Below, piece by piece: positions 43,273 to 54,504 of a stretch of 64,000 bases of DNA. The notes under the pieces are model-generated. The model saw nothing but the letters and a program-made list of their open reading frames with translations, was not told the DNA's origin and did not search any database. The DNA lies in the NCBI GenBank assembly GCA_964035575.1, contig OZ037915.1, positions 682,001 to 746,000 on the forward strand. Direction: 5' to 3'. The position numbers and the translations under genes are program-made. Positions within the stretch are counted from its first letter, which is position 1; the number at the start of each line of letters is the position of its first letter. Origin of the DNA: Rhynchopus sp. YZ270_cl-10. Taxonomy: Eukaryota; Euglenozoa; Diplonemea; Diplonemida; Diplonemidae.

Positions 43273-45619
43273 AAGGGGGTGATCATTTTTTTTTATACAA
43301 ATTTTGGTTTTATGTATGCAGATAAGTTTCCTGCCAGATGGATGCGTTCAATTCTTTTTTGATTTGCCTTTTTATTTTTTGTAAAATTGTTGGAATAGCG
43401 CGTAGTTGCCACATGGGCAAGCTCCACATGTCCTTTTTGTTTGCAGCGTCTCACCTGATAATGTGACCCTCCCCGCCCCTCAGTAGAAGCGGATTTTAAT
43501 TTGCAGAGAAAAATTCAGATGAACAGACACGAGAAAAGAGAAAAAAGGGAGGGATAAAAAAATTAGAGTTTCTGCTCCCGACCTAAAAGTCATACAGTAT
43601 AGCATTGTCTATCGAAAGAAGTGGCGGGTAAACAAAATTACGTCGCCTTCTTTACAGCCAACGATGAAGCTCTCCGAGGAGGGGGAGTTTGAAAATGTTT
43701 TTTTTTGTTATAGCTTGTACTCTTTGTTTTTGCTATTTTGTGTTTGCGTTTGTTTAGCTTTTTTAGATGACGAGGAGGGGGGAAAAAAACGAAGAAGGGT
43801 TCAAAAAAGTGCGAACATCTCACCCTTCAATCGTCGGAATGCAGAAAAAAAATAAAAAGAGAAAAAAATAAAAAATGAATGAAGATTCCTAAACCTCAAT
43901 TGTGCTTTTGGGGGAGGAGGCATCAATACAAAGCCCTTTCGTGACAATGTATGATTTTCATACCGGGTTGACCCTATGCAGTTCTACACCATTTCGAGGA
44001 GGGAAAAAAAAATGCATTTTATACAAAGAGAAACCCTTGTAAGATGAATGTGTCTCTCGTTGTGCATATTTAAATAGAGAAGAGAAGAGTAAAAGCTGTA
44101 TGTACCCTCACTCCGTCCAAATACTACTCACCCGCCAAGAAAGAATAGATGAGACCAAAATCAACACCAAATGGGAAAGGGCGTGCCAGATGTATCTTAA
44201 AAAAGACGGGAGGGGGAAGGTACTACTCCACGCAATGGGACAGCAAAAAAACCCCCCAAAAAATGATTAACGCCGGCCTAGTCGAGCACATGCACAGGGC
44301 GGGGGGTTCGAAGTGTTCCGCATAACAAACGGATCCAAACTAGAACACACACCTATTTATACCCCAGCCATAAATGGCCACTATTATTTCGTAGCAGGGT
44401 CCCTATAAATCATGGCTCAGCTCGCCCACGGTTCGCGCATCCTTTGCCATCCACACAAAATTTAAAAAACCCCAAAAACAAAGGGGTTTTCTGAAAGCAC
44501 CCCCTTTGTGTGAATAGATACAACCCTTCTCTAGTAACGCATGTTTTTGGGGGTTGTTGTGTTGTGTTTTGTTCTTTTGATTTGATGATATTAGTGTAGC
44601 TGCCACAAAAGCAGTTCTGTACTGTTATTTTTTAAACGCGGTGCTCTCATAATGCTCCAAAGGTAGAAAATCTTCTTCTTGGTACCTTTTTTCCTTTCTT
44701 CTTCTCTTTTTCGGGTGGCTGAAGAGGGGGATTCACACTTCTTGCGTACTTCTGCGGACTTTGTGCGTCCCCCCTTATTCAGCCACACCATCTTTTCTCT
44801 AAATTCTGGATTTTTTTTTTTGTTGGAACCTCGTGAGAGCCCTGTTTAAACGAGCTATTTTTTTGTGTTTTTTTTCTATATCGATTGTATCGCCAATCGA
44901 TTAATCCCCCCCACCAAAGAGGTGGTTTTAAATGTGCCGAAATATTACCTAAAAAAAAAAAGGAGACACGAGATGGCACACTTCCTCCCTACACGACAGT
45001 GAAGTAAAATGATTTGACTTATGGGTTTACTTTGTAATTTTTACTGTAAGCCAACGGTGAAAAACCACAAGCAAAACCACATAGCAAATAATTTTCACTT
45101 CACTCTCGTGTAAAGAGTGTGGCAGATATGAGCTGTTTTGTTTTTGTCACCATCGCCATGAGTTTTTTTTTTGCTCTGCCTTATTCTTACATGAAGGAAA
45201 TGAAATGAAGGAAAAAAACTAAGATTGAAAGTGGCAGAACACCTCGTGAAACGCTGACCATGCCTGGGTACGTCGTCGTATGTAAAATATTTTTAAAAAA
45301 ATGAGCTGGGGTTTGTCGCATCTTGAAGAAAGAAAAAGTTTATAAGATGACCCTAAGCCTGCTCCGTCACCTTGACAAGAAAGGAGAGGGGAGAGAGAGA
45401 GAGAGAGAGAGAGAAAAGGGTTTCGTTCAGATGAACCCAATCCCCCCTTCTGCTGAATCATTTAAGCAACAAAATGGCAGTTTCTGACCCAGGAGGACAC
45501 ATCCATGACCGTGAGGATATATCCAAAAAATATGAAAGAAAACAGTTCGGTGTTTTGGGTGAAAACCTTTTAAAATGCACCCATTTTCTTCCATTTTGCA
45601 GATATTAAAAAAAAACAAG
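43013..45619. other. Spacer with GA-run and hairpin repeats
   Basis: No gene. A (GA)n run at 43243-43264 and another at 45389-45412. Repeats: F-like 43390 and 44580, C 43803, D 43925-43995, B 44039, C 45226, A 45344. A sequence of TGGTGTG type lies at 44716-44790 (GGTGGCTGAAGAGGGG ... TTATTCAGCCACACCA). Confidence 0.5.
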
Positions 45620-46087
45620 TAATTGCTATCGGAAAAAAAACCGGGTGTGCTGTGGAACTCCACTCTGAAAAAAATATAATCTACAACACGCCAGCATTCT
45701 GCTCTTCTGCAGGTATGCTAAAACTCTCTTCGTACGCTGGACCCACTGGGATGCCTGCATCTGAAACTTTTAAACAGTGGGGCTGTCCTCTTCGTCCAGC
45801 ACCATCTGCTCGATCGCGTTATTGGACGTAGTCTCGGCAGGCTCGATAACCATTCGCTCGGGCGGGCTCGGCATGTTCCAGCTCGTAGTCGTCCACAGGC
45901 TCCCACGCATCATCGTCGTCATCAGAGCAGTGCGGAAGGAACACATAATGCACAGACGACAACACGTCGTCGATCGCACCAGGCATCGTCACATCAGCAC
46001 CTCCAGAAAATCGCCAGGATGCTATGGTGGTTTCGAAAATCGCGCGGAGTTATCCACAGCACACCCCATTATTTTTCTTAGCAATTA
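45620..46087 (-). mobile_element. 468-bp TIR element, copy 2
   Basis: Inverted copy of 11312-11780 with the same TAATTGCTA termini. The interior differs by scattered substitutions and a few small indels, so neither frame is clearly preserved. Copies 34 kb apart in opposite orientation show that this family has moved. Confidence 0.85.
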
Positions 46088-46317
46088 GTTGTTCTTGTTA
46101 TTATTGTTTTCCACACACCTTCCTTCAACCCTTGTAGGATCAGTTCGTATTTTTTTTCGCGAAAACATGAAATTTCACATTTCAAGAGAACAAAAAATTA
46201 AAAAGGGTTCGCCCCCTCAATGGGACGCCATAAACCATAATTCCTCAGTGTCAGCCGCATCATTTCAATGAAACCAAAAAGTGGCTTATTTGCATTTTTG
46301 GGCTCCGCCCGTGCAGC

Positions 46318-46433
46318 GGTGGGGTCATTTCGGAAAATTGGACAATTTTTTGACCACTTAAATTTTGAGAAATATGAGCCCGGTTCCTTATACGTGGGGC
46401 CCATTTTTGGCCAAAATTTTTCTCAAAATCGAC
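46318..46433 (+). repeat. Dispersed ~115-bp repeat, copy 2
   Basis: See 5684-5796; same orientation, about 75 percent identical by eye. Confidence 0.7.
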
Positions 46434-46887
46434 GAAATTAAAATTAGACCCCTTACCCCCCCCCCCAGAATCATTTCAATACACTACCTGTATTGGTTGC
46501 TGACGCGTGTATACAGGAAGGTTGGGAAAAAAAACAGGAAAAAAAACCATTGCTATACACAACCAAAGAGAAATAACCTATTTGGGAGAAAAAGGGAAAT
46601 GAAAATATTTCTTTTGTCAAATGACGTAAGCGTGTCTGCTTGGCCACTTTTTTTTTTCGGTTCAAAACAAAACAAAAAACAAAAAAAAAGCTGAAAGATG
46701 CATGCACCTCTGCACAGACATCAAACTAAAAAGTCGGGTACAGAAAGGGAAGCAAACCATGTATAACTAACTGCAAGGCATTCACAGTCCAAAAGGGGGA
46801 TTGCGGGAAGAAGGGGGGAAGGTGATGAAAGGGATTTCTCACGATAAACAATTAAAAAACGGTGTTTCTCAAATTAGGACGTCTTTT

Positions 46888-47005
46888 TTCTGTAGTTTCG
46901 ACAATCACCCCTATCCGGGTTCTGTACAAAACAAAGATCGCCTCGAAGGCTGAATGAATTTCAAAGGTATAGATAGATGCAGCTTCATCTTCAAAGAAAT
47001 CTCAT
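46888..47005 (+). repeat. Dispersed repeat family G (representative)
   Basis: TTTCGACAATCACCCCTATC, then GGGTTCTGTACAAAACAAAG, ATCGCCTCGAAGGCTGAATG and CAAAGGTATAGATAGATGCA, ending AAAGAAATCTC. The closest copy is 52002-52110. Shorter plus-strand copies lie at 31858, 36896, 47019 and 47872. GCC(T/C)CGAAGGC forms a small GAA-type hairpin. Confidence 0.7.
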
Positions 47006-47515
47006 TTACCTTTTTGTCACATCGACAATCACTCACCTTAGGTAGGATCTGTTCTTCATGAAAGCGCAAAACGACTCACCCTAACCCAAACGGCGTCTAT
47101 TTTTTCCTCTTTCAAATCAAAAAAAAGACACTTCAACCAATTTATCAGTTTTAACGCCTGGGTTGGGACGTAAAGGTCGCTTCATGAGGGGCGAGGAACT
47201 ACCTCATCCTTAAATACACTGTACTTGATACACACACACCACACACATCTTTAAGTGAACTTTCGATGTACAACTATCTTTGGACAATGAAACACCAGAA
47301 AAAAAAAAATATGAACTTATAAATGAGGAAGAAACACGTGAAGGGGAATGTGGGGTTTTGGTTCTTGTTCTTTTTTTCCATTTATTTGTCGCAGTTTTTG
47401 GAGAGAAAAAATAAAAATAAAACCTAAACTTTTTTTTTTGTGACAGAATTGGTTAGCACAGTCGCAGCAGAAGAACGAATGGTAGTTCTTTCTTCCTTTA
47501 TTAAAAAGAATAATG

Positions 47516-48541
47516 GTAACTCTGATATAAGCAAAAGGAAAAAAAAAAAAGGGCTCAATCACCCCCCTGTTGGAGGGCGATTGGACTACTGTATCGGAAC
47601 TATTCCTCCTTTTTCAGATACGCTTTTTCAAAAAGAAAACCAAATTGTAAGTTGACCTCCTGTTTACACCTCTCTTCGTGCACAGCGGATAGTACAAAAC
47701 GGTGTCAATTTTTTCCCCTTCAAATTCATAGAGCAATTGTTGACGCAGGCACCTCAACTGACCCACGTATGATGCCAGCCCCGGATGAAAGAACAAAGTA
47801 CCCTAATCAAAAATGAAACACATTTCTCAGGTTTAAATGCGTTCTGTTCAGTTTTTAGTTCTATTTTGTTGTGTCGACAATCACCTGCTAATGCAGGATC
47901 TGTACTCAATGTCGCCCGAAGGCTATTGTACTTAAAAGATGTAGATGGAGGTCCTCAATCACTAAAAATCACTGGAAAGTCGCTATTTTTTATTTTATAT
48001 GCCGTAATCCAAAATGTAGCCTTACTAATATTTTGGGAATACCAAAAAAGGGCGTGCTATTCAACGGTGGTTCCGCAAGCAAAAACCCGTAAACCCGGAG
48101 AAAAAAAACATTTGTGGTACACAAAAAAAAATGGTAATTGCAAGCCTCCGACGGACTCGGTACGATGCCAGCCCCGGATGAAAGCACAAAACAAAAAAAA
48201 TTGGAGTTGGAAACTGCAATTTCACACCAACGCCAACGCAGATACTACAAACAAGAAAAAAGTTGACAGATGAATATGCCTCACAGTGCTTACGTGCACA
48301 CACATCTTTAAAAAAAAAAAAAAGACAAAATATCAGAGCCAGGCAATACACGCCTAGTGTTCCAGCATGAAACAAAATGGTATGTGGACTGCCTGCTGCA
48401 TCTCCCTCTACAGGGACTGCAAAAAAGAAATAGTAACTCTGATAGGTAAGTAAAAGGAAAAAAGGTTTTTTCGTTGATTGCTCAATTACTCTGTTTGAGG
48501 GGTGATTGGCGACCGTATCTGAGGAACTATTTCTCCTTTAA
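47516..48541 (+). repeat. Dispersed repeat family J, direct pair
   Basis: 47516-47612 and 48426-48541 share GTAACTCTGATA, AAAAGGAAAAAA, CTCAAT-AC, GCGATTGG-type, CCGTATC-type and GGAACTATT words in the same order. E and G repeats lie between them. No coding sequence is supported. Confidence 0.6.
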
Positions 48542-48829
48542 GCTACGCTTGTAGGAATAAAAAAAAAAAATGCTGAGAGAGGAATGGAAGGGATGGAGAA
48601 AAAGAACAAAGAGAGAGAGAGAGAAAAACTAGAGGGTGTGGTGCTCACACCTATTTTTTTGAAAAATTGAAAAATTGATGACGTGTAGACACTTCGCTTT
48701 TTTCTTGAGTGAACTCCACGCTTTTTTTTTGTGTTCACGATGGATTTTGTTGATGTGGAATAGTAGGGGGTTTTTTGCCATGCCTTTTTGGCCTTTGTGC
48801 CCCTCCCTTCCCCGGTGACTGCTCAAAAG

Positions 48830-48960
48830 CAGGTGTTACCGTTGTTACGCAACGAGCAAAAACTGTAACAAGTTACAAAAGTAACAAGGGGAAGAAAAAA
48901 AAAAGCCTTGTTACTTTGCTTGTTAGCAGGGTAACAAGGTCGTCACCAGCAGCCCCTCTG
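48830..48960. repeat. GTAACAAG/CTTGTTAC cluster
   Basis: Six GTAACAA or TTGTTAC words in 120 bases, in both orientations, forming overlapping hairpins. Confidence 0.6.
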
Positions 48961-49212
48961 GAGGGCGCTATGGCAAAGAAAAAAAAGTTATTTCATATAC
49001 CATCTATTCTACTGAAGAGAAGGTATAAATAGGGTGCACTAAATGTACCCAAACTTTTTTGTTACTACTTTGTGTGGATTGTTTGTTTCTGAATGAGAAA
49101 AAACGAAAAAAAAATTCAGGAAGATTGGAGATGACTGGGCCTGAGGGGCGGAAAGGCACAAAAAAAAAAAAAAAGAAACAATTTTTTAATGTGAACACCC
49201 TCGTAAACAGGC

Positions 49213-49276
49213 CAGGGGTTAAGTTAGGGCGGGTTTCTGGGTTTTCAAAACCCGGTTTTCGGGTTTTCGGGTTTTT

Positions 49277-49316
<40 letters not shown>

Positions 49317-49837
49317 AATCTGAAAAAAAAAAAAAATCCAAATTTTTGGGTGGTGTAGGCTGGGAAGGTGGGGTAGGGGTGGGGGCGGAGCCCCTCCCAC
49401 CCCACCCTCTAAGAAAAAAAAATCCTCCCGACCCAAACAAACCCCCCGTCAGAACTGGGAATTATTCATATGAAGAGGCAACAGGGATCTCTGGCGAACT
49501 TCGGGTTCAGTACTAGTGTTGCGAGAGTGCGGGTGAGGCAGGACGTGGGAACTGAGGTCGGTGAGGGGTACACCAGTCCTGTTCTTCAAATTTATGCTCC
49601 AAAATTGTTAGGACAAATCCAAAAACCCCCCCACTTTTTGGTGGGATTTTTGAACTTTGCCCCAAAAATTGCGAAAAAAAAATTTCGCTCGCTACGCTCG
49701 CGGAGGTGCACCTTAAAAATTTTCCCGCTCGCTGCGCTCGCGGAGGGAATGGGTTATTTTTCGCAAAATCCAGAAAACCCGAAAAAACCCAGAAAACCCG
49801 ACTCAGCGAGAAAAAAAAAAAGCTAACTTAACCCCTG
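49213..49837. mobile_element. 625-bp non-autonomous hAT element
   Basis: The terminal inverted repeats CAGGGGTTAAGTTAG and CTAACTTAACCCCTG are perfect. An exact 8-bp duplication, AAACAGGC, flanks the element (49205-49212, 49838-49845). Two GCGAGC-type hairpin repeats lie inside (49687-49701, 49727-49741), and the arms contain GGGTTTTCGGGTTTT words. No transposase is present. Confidence 0.93.
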
Positions 49838-49845
49838 AAACAGGC

Positions 49846-50436
49846 GCAAAAAGAAAAAAAAAACGAGAGGGGTAGTTTTAGGAACATAACAACGCGTACA
49901 CACGTTGTTGACAAAAATGGTTGTGGTGTGTTTGTTTGTTTTGTTTTGTTTTGTTTGCGAACAATAACCCCCCTCAGAGCGAGGTGGGTACTTTGTGTTC
50001 AAGATCGCCTGGGAAAAAAAAAGGGGGGTGACCCCAAGGTCTCTCCCAGCTACGTCACCCAAAGCAAAGGGGGGTGGCGGTGTGAGGGGATATGAGGTTG
50101 CTGATTGGATTGATGAAACGGAACGAATACAGAACTGAAAAAAAAGAAAAGAACAAAAAAAAAAAAAAGAGGCGGAGAAAAAAAAAACATAAAGGCAGAT
50201 GCACAGAAGGCGCAAAACTCTTCCCTTTTCCCCTCCAAAAAAAAAAAAAAAACTTCCCCAATGAACCACATAAATACTGACAAAAAATACTCCCTTTTTT
50301 GTACACACAACGGCAGCTTTTTGTTACCCTTTTGTTAACCGTTTAAGCGAAGGGCAGTCCTCTCTTGACTTCTTTGATAAAAAAGACGGTCTTTTTTTTG
50401 AGGGACCTGTCTCCTCCTTTTTTTTTTTTTGCAATC
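49846..50436. other. Spacer 3' of family member 3
   Basis: A-rich on the plus strand, with several runs of 10 or more A. A TTTTG repeat lies at 49937-49955. No gene is supported. Confidence 0.4.
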
Positions 50437-51853
50437 TCAAATCTCGAATCTTTGTGTCGCCGTCGCCGTCTGCGCAGACGGGGTAGGGGTATAACGCTTC
50501 CGTGTGTTCAGCTGGTTCACCCCTGGTGGAGGGGGGAGCGGGGGGTTCTGCGGTGGATACACACCACCTAAACCGTTACCTTCTAAGGTCGCTGTTGATG
50601 GTGGAGGGGTACGACGTCTGTACCCGGGTTGGATTCTTCCGGGCGAGGTGATCTCTGCTTGCCGTGCAGATCCTTCCAATGGGTCAGGGGTCTGCAACAC
50701 CGGTGATGCGTTGACATTGTTAATCCCAAACCGCGACCGTCTTGAAGGGGGCTGTCTGTTCACCATATTATTCATCACATTGATCTGCCCCTCCCCGGAT
50801 GACGACAACCCCCCATCCCCAGCTGGGGGTGGTGCTGAGACTCTAGGTTTGCTTTGGTACCCTCTTCTTGGTGGAGGGGAGTTTCTCCGGGGGACCTCTC
50901 CGGAGACCATTGCGGGGCGGGAGTCCTCCTGCTTCATTTCGGAGGCGATTCTGAGTTTTTCGTGGGTGGACAGAGACATGCCCTCGGGGTCGTTGATGCG
51001 AGGTGGGTTGTATGCATCAGGCAGGTCCGGGTAGTCCGGTTTGCTTACCGCATAGAGAGGAAGACCTGGTGGGGAGGCGCTACGGAAGGATGAGGTGGGA
51101 GTCGGGATTTCCGGTCGTACGGCGACAGCGGAGCTCAGAGGTGCGGTCTTTATTTCCCCTGAAAAGACAGACGCGGCAAGCGGTTTGTGCCCCGTAGACC
51201 GTACAACATAAAGCTTTGCCAGAACACCAACAAACCCTTCAGGTCCATGGCTGTTCCCAGGGTCCATCTTCCATTCAACGTGAAGAGGGTTCTTAGGGTC
51301 CGAAAGAAGGCGGAAAATAACCTGTGCGCGGGTGGGGTTGACAACGACGTCCTCAATGTCTTGGATTTGGACAATCTTCTTGACAGTGCTTTTCTTGACG
51401 TCGACGAGGCAGATCATCAAGGGGTTGAGGATTAATGCGCCGTCGGCCTTGCCGGAGCCGGTGTTGTGGAGCTGTATGGGTGGTGTTGTTTCGGTTGAAA
51501 AATTCTTTTTTTTTCTACTGAATAGAAGGTATAATAAATAGGGTAGGGAGTTTGAGAAATTGAAACAATATGCCATTTGTCACTAATTTACTGCGTCTTT
51601 TTCCGCTATTTATAATCGCAGCTTTGAATTCATGCCACGAAGAAACATTATACAGACCACTGATGTACTATCGGTGTGTAGTGCATCAGTGGTCTGTATA
51701 ATAGCTGATAGCTCTCCCACATTGATCAAAAGGGTATACCTTTTTCACCAGCGCGCACGCATACAGCGACTTGCATTCCTGGGGCAGTGAGTAGAGGAAG
51801 CTAGGTTTGCCCTCCAGCTTCTGCGGCGGGCCGTCGTCTGTGGTGAACTGCAT
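50437..51853 (-). CDS. PH/TH1-like domain protein (family member 3)
   Basis: Exon 1 (51853-51740, 38 codons) reads MQFTTDDGPPQKLEGKPSFL and ends LYACALVKK. The donor is GTATAC. Exon 2 (51471-50437) follows a CATACAG acceptor and opens LHNTGSGKADGALILNPLMI in phase 0. The protein is 382 residues. The shared domain, residues 39-135, has CLVDVKKSTVKKIVQIQDIE, VVVNPTRAQVIFRL and the helix GFVGVLAKLYVVRS. The C-terminal part is Pro/Ser/Arg-rich, with PPPSTATLEG and PPLPPPPG blocks, the kind of sequence WW and SH3 domains bind. Family member 1 in this window carries a WW domain, so an interaction is conceivable but unproven. The exon 1 core DDGPPQKL is identical in member 4. Confidence 0.87.
51647..51702. 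repeat. Perfect 19-bp hairpin inside the intron of family member 3
   Basis: ATTATACAGACCACTGATG (51647-51665) pairs perfectly with CATCAGTGGTCTGTATAAT (51684-51702) around an 18-base loop. It lies in the intron 51472-51739. It could be a small MITE or a structured RNA. Confidence 0.85.
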
Positions 51854-52633
51854 AGCGTGTTGTGGCGAAGCTGAAGTGGTGCGGAGGGGGAAAGGTGGTC
51901 TTGGCCCTCTCTGCTTGTGTGTACAGGGGTGTTGTGACCTGGCTGGGTCTCTTATGGATATCGCCTGTGGATGGTTGAAGATGGTGTGTGTGTTTTTTTT
52001 TGTAGTTTCGACAACCACCCTATCCGAGGGGTTCTGTACACACAAAGTCGCCCCGAAAGGCTAATGAATTGCAAAGGTATAGTATGCAGATCATCCTCAA
52101 CCCAAAGAAATCTTCGTTCGTCTGCACACTATGTCTAGGGGGGCGATTGTGGGCTGGTCGCAGGACACCACACTTTAGCTAAGAATTTTGTTTTTTAAAG
52201 CGGGTACACGACCTGCAGACAGAGGAAGTTGTGCAAGAGCTTTGTGGACAGAGGCATATACGTGAGATGTGCTTCCAGGCGGAGTGCTGGGGCATACAGC
52301 AAAATCAGGTCTCTGTTGAGGCAAAATTAGCACCTCTTGAAGAGGTGAGTCGAACGAACGAACGAACGACACATTCGGAAAGCCTTTTGATGAACCGATT
52401 CAAGAAAGGCCCTGCCAAATAGGAGAGGGTGAGACAAAGACGGTTTCTTTTTTTTCTTTTCTTCTTCTCCCCCACACCGTAACTAAGCGTCACGTTTTCT
52501 TCTATTGAAGAGATTTCGCCAAAAAAAAGACAAAACAAAACAAAAACAAAAAGAGCACGAATTTGCGAAGAAAAAACCCATATTCCCATCCAGGTGATCT
52601 CCCTGGAATTTTGAGGGAAATAAATGAAGAAGC
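51854..52633. other. Upstream region of family member 3
   Basis: Contains the second best family G copy (52002-52110), a solitary MITE end GTTCGTCTGCACACTATG (52117-52134) and an AACGAACGAACGA run at 52351-52366. No gene is seen. Confidence 0.5.
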
Positions 52634-52763
52634 TGGTGTGACCACCCAAACCGATTCTCCGAGGTTCTTCCGTGGTTCTTCCGTAGGTACTCCGGTAAGG
52701 GGGGTATACTTTTTTTTTGTTGTTTCCGGTTTTCGCCACCCGGGCGGGCTTCGAGACCTGACC

Positions 52764-52963
52764 ACAGTATACACAGTATACACATTATACACAGTATACA
52801 CAGTATACACAGTATACACAGTATACACAGTATACACAGTATACACAGTATACACAGTATACACAGTATACACAGTATACACAGTATACACAGTATACAC
52901 AGTATACACAGTATACACAGTATACACAGTATACACAGTATACACAGTATACACAGTATACAC
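52764..52963. repeat. Microsatellite, ~22 units of CAGTATACA
   Basis: Same 9-base unit as 27137-28138, nearly uniform. It joins directly to the CAGTA array at 52964. Confidence 0.97.
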
Positions 52964-53315
52964 CAGTACAGTACAGTACAGTACAGTACAGTACAGTACA
53001 GTACAGTACAGTACAGTACAGTACAGTACAGTACAGTACAGTACAGTACAGTACAGTACAGTACAGTACAGTACAGTACAGTACAGTACAGTACAGTACA
53101 GTACAGTACAGTACAGTACAGTACAGTACAGTACAGTACAGTACAGTACAGTACAGTACAGTACAGTACAGTACAGTACAGTACAGTACAGTACAGTACA
53201 GTACAGTACAGTACAGTACAGTACAGTACAGTACAGTACAGTACAGTACAGTACAGTACAGTACAGTACAGTACAGTACAGTACAGTACAGTACAGTACA
53301 GTACAGTACAGTACA
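52964..53315. repeat. Microsatellite (CAGTA)70
   Basis: Perfect pentanucleotide array, the same unit as 6306-6645. Confidence 0.97.
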
Positions 53316-53571
53316 CACTATATACGGGCGGTTCATTTTTTTTTCGAGGGATTTTTTCCTCGCCGTTATTTTTTCGCGCGAAAATGCCATTTTTGGCACG
53401 TTTCAACCAATACAAACCCGTGGTGACCTCTCTCAGTCAAATTTGTGGTCATTTTCCCCTTGTGACAGAAACTGAGAACAACAAAAAAAAAGTATACCCC
53501 CTAGCAGTTCTCCGAGGTTCCTCCGTGGTTCTTCCGTGGGTTCTCCGTACCCCCTGAATCACACCAGAAGC

Positions 53572-54496
53572 GTTTTAGATTTGTTATATTAAATCCTCTC
53601 TGTGCTTTTGATCACCTTAAAAAAGATGTGGTAACTAAACAACTCACACCAAAATGTACTACTATTGGCTGTGGGCAGGTGAGAGAGAAACCACTAACCC
53701 CCCACTCCATGAAACGTTGGACATATGAGACACAACTCCTCTCTCCTGGGAAAGGAGGCGAAGTACGAAAAACGGCCTACCAAAAATCTTAATGAACACA
53801 CTCGGTTGATTCTGAAAGACGGGGGGGGGGGGGGGGGGTAGGGAATATCGCGAACAGAAAAGGAGAAATTGAAAAGTTGGAAACTTCTCAATGACAGTGC
53901 ACCATATTGCGTGACCAAGAACACCACGGTGGACCCTACCATTCCACTTTGAGGTTATCATCTAAATATGCCCTCCCGCTTCTTCTCATCAGTCAGATGA
54001 ACGGATTATTGGAGATTATATTATTGAAGTTAGTCCTTGTGTGATGTAGGTTCTCGCTTGGGGGGAAAAGGTGGACATGATAAGGGTGGAACCCAAGCAC
54101 TCAAAAGAAAGCTCGCCGTTCATCGGACAGGCAGGCGCTGCAGAAAAAATTGGGCACACAATGGACGTAAAGCCTTGTTTCGCCATCTCCTTTCGGGGGG
54201 GGGGGTTTTTTTTGATGTACCCCTCAACAAAGCTAGGGAAGGTAAAGAGATTCAAATAAGCTGCAGTAACAGAACGCATTGTAAGCTGAATACACACATT
54301 TTTATCCATAATGAAATTCAATGCAAAAAGAGAGAGTACATGGTCGTGATAATAAACTTATCATCATCGTTTTGATTTTGTTGTTGTGGGGAAAACACAA
54401 TAAAAAAATGGTGTGGAAAGTGGAGAATTGCACCATGATGTACCAACACAAGTGGCAGCAACACTACCCAATTTTTTCAAAAAAAAAAAAAAAATC
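53572..54496. other. Spacer, no gene supported
   Basis: A G-run at 53821-53838 and another at 54197-54206. A degenerate family D copy lies at 53878-53950. A plus-strand stretch at 54070-54190 (VDMIRVEPKHSKESSPFIGQ) reads open but is unrecognised. Confidence 0.4.
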
Positions 54497-54504
54497 GTTT
54501 TGCG

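Larger units (their letters stand above)
52634..53566. mobile_element. 933-bp TGGTGTG-family element with compound microsatellite core
   Basis: The termini TGGTGTGACCACCCAAACC and CCCCTGAATCACACCA are inverted. Arms of about 90 bases both run inwards through TTCTTCCGTGGTTCTTCCGT-type words to GGGGGTATAC and an 8-9 base T-run with TTGTTG. The flanking duplication GAAGC is perfect at 52629-52633 and 53567-53571. Between the arms are the two abutting microsatellites. Its compact relative is 16283-16405. Confidence 0.9.

Noticed and set aside
47785-48273. 162-codon plus-strand frame
   Set aside because: It crosses family E and G repeats and has no recognisable domain.
51686-52045. Extension of PH/TH1-like member 3 upstream of MQFTTDDGPP
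   Set aside because: It runs into a family G repeat; the inner ATG matches exon 1 length in the paralogues.
52483-53426. Open frames of 204-310 codons across the compound array
   Set aside because: Microsatellite read-through, as above.
54016-54321. Minus-strand frame of 101 codons
   Set aside because: No domain recognised, and the surrounding sequence is spacer with G-runs.
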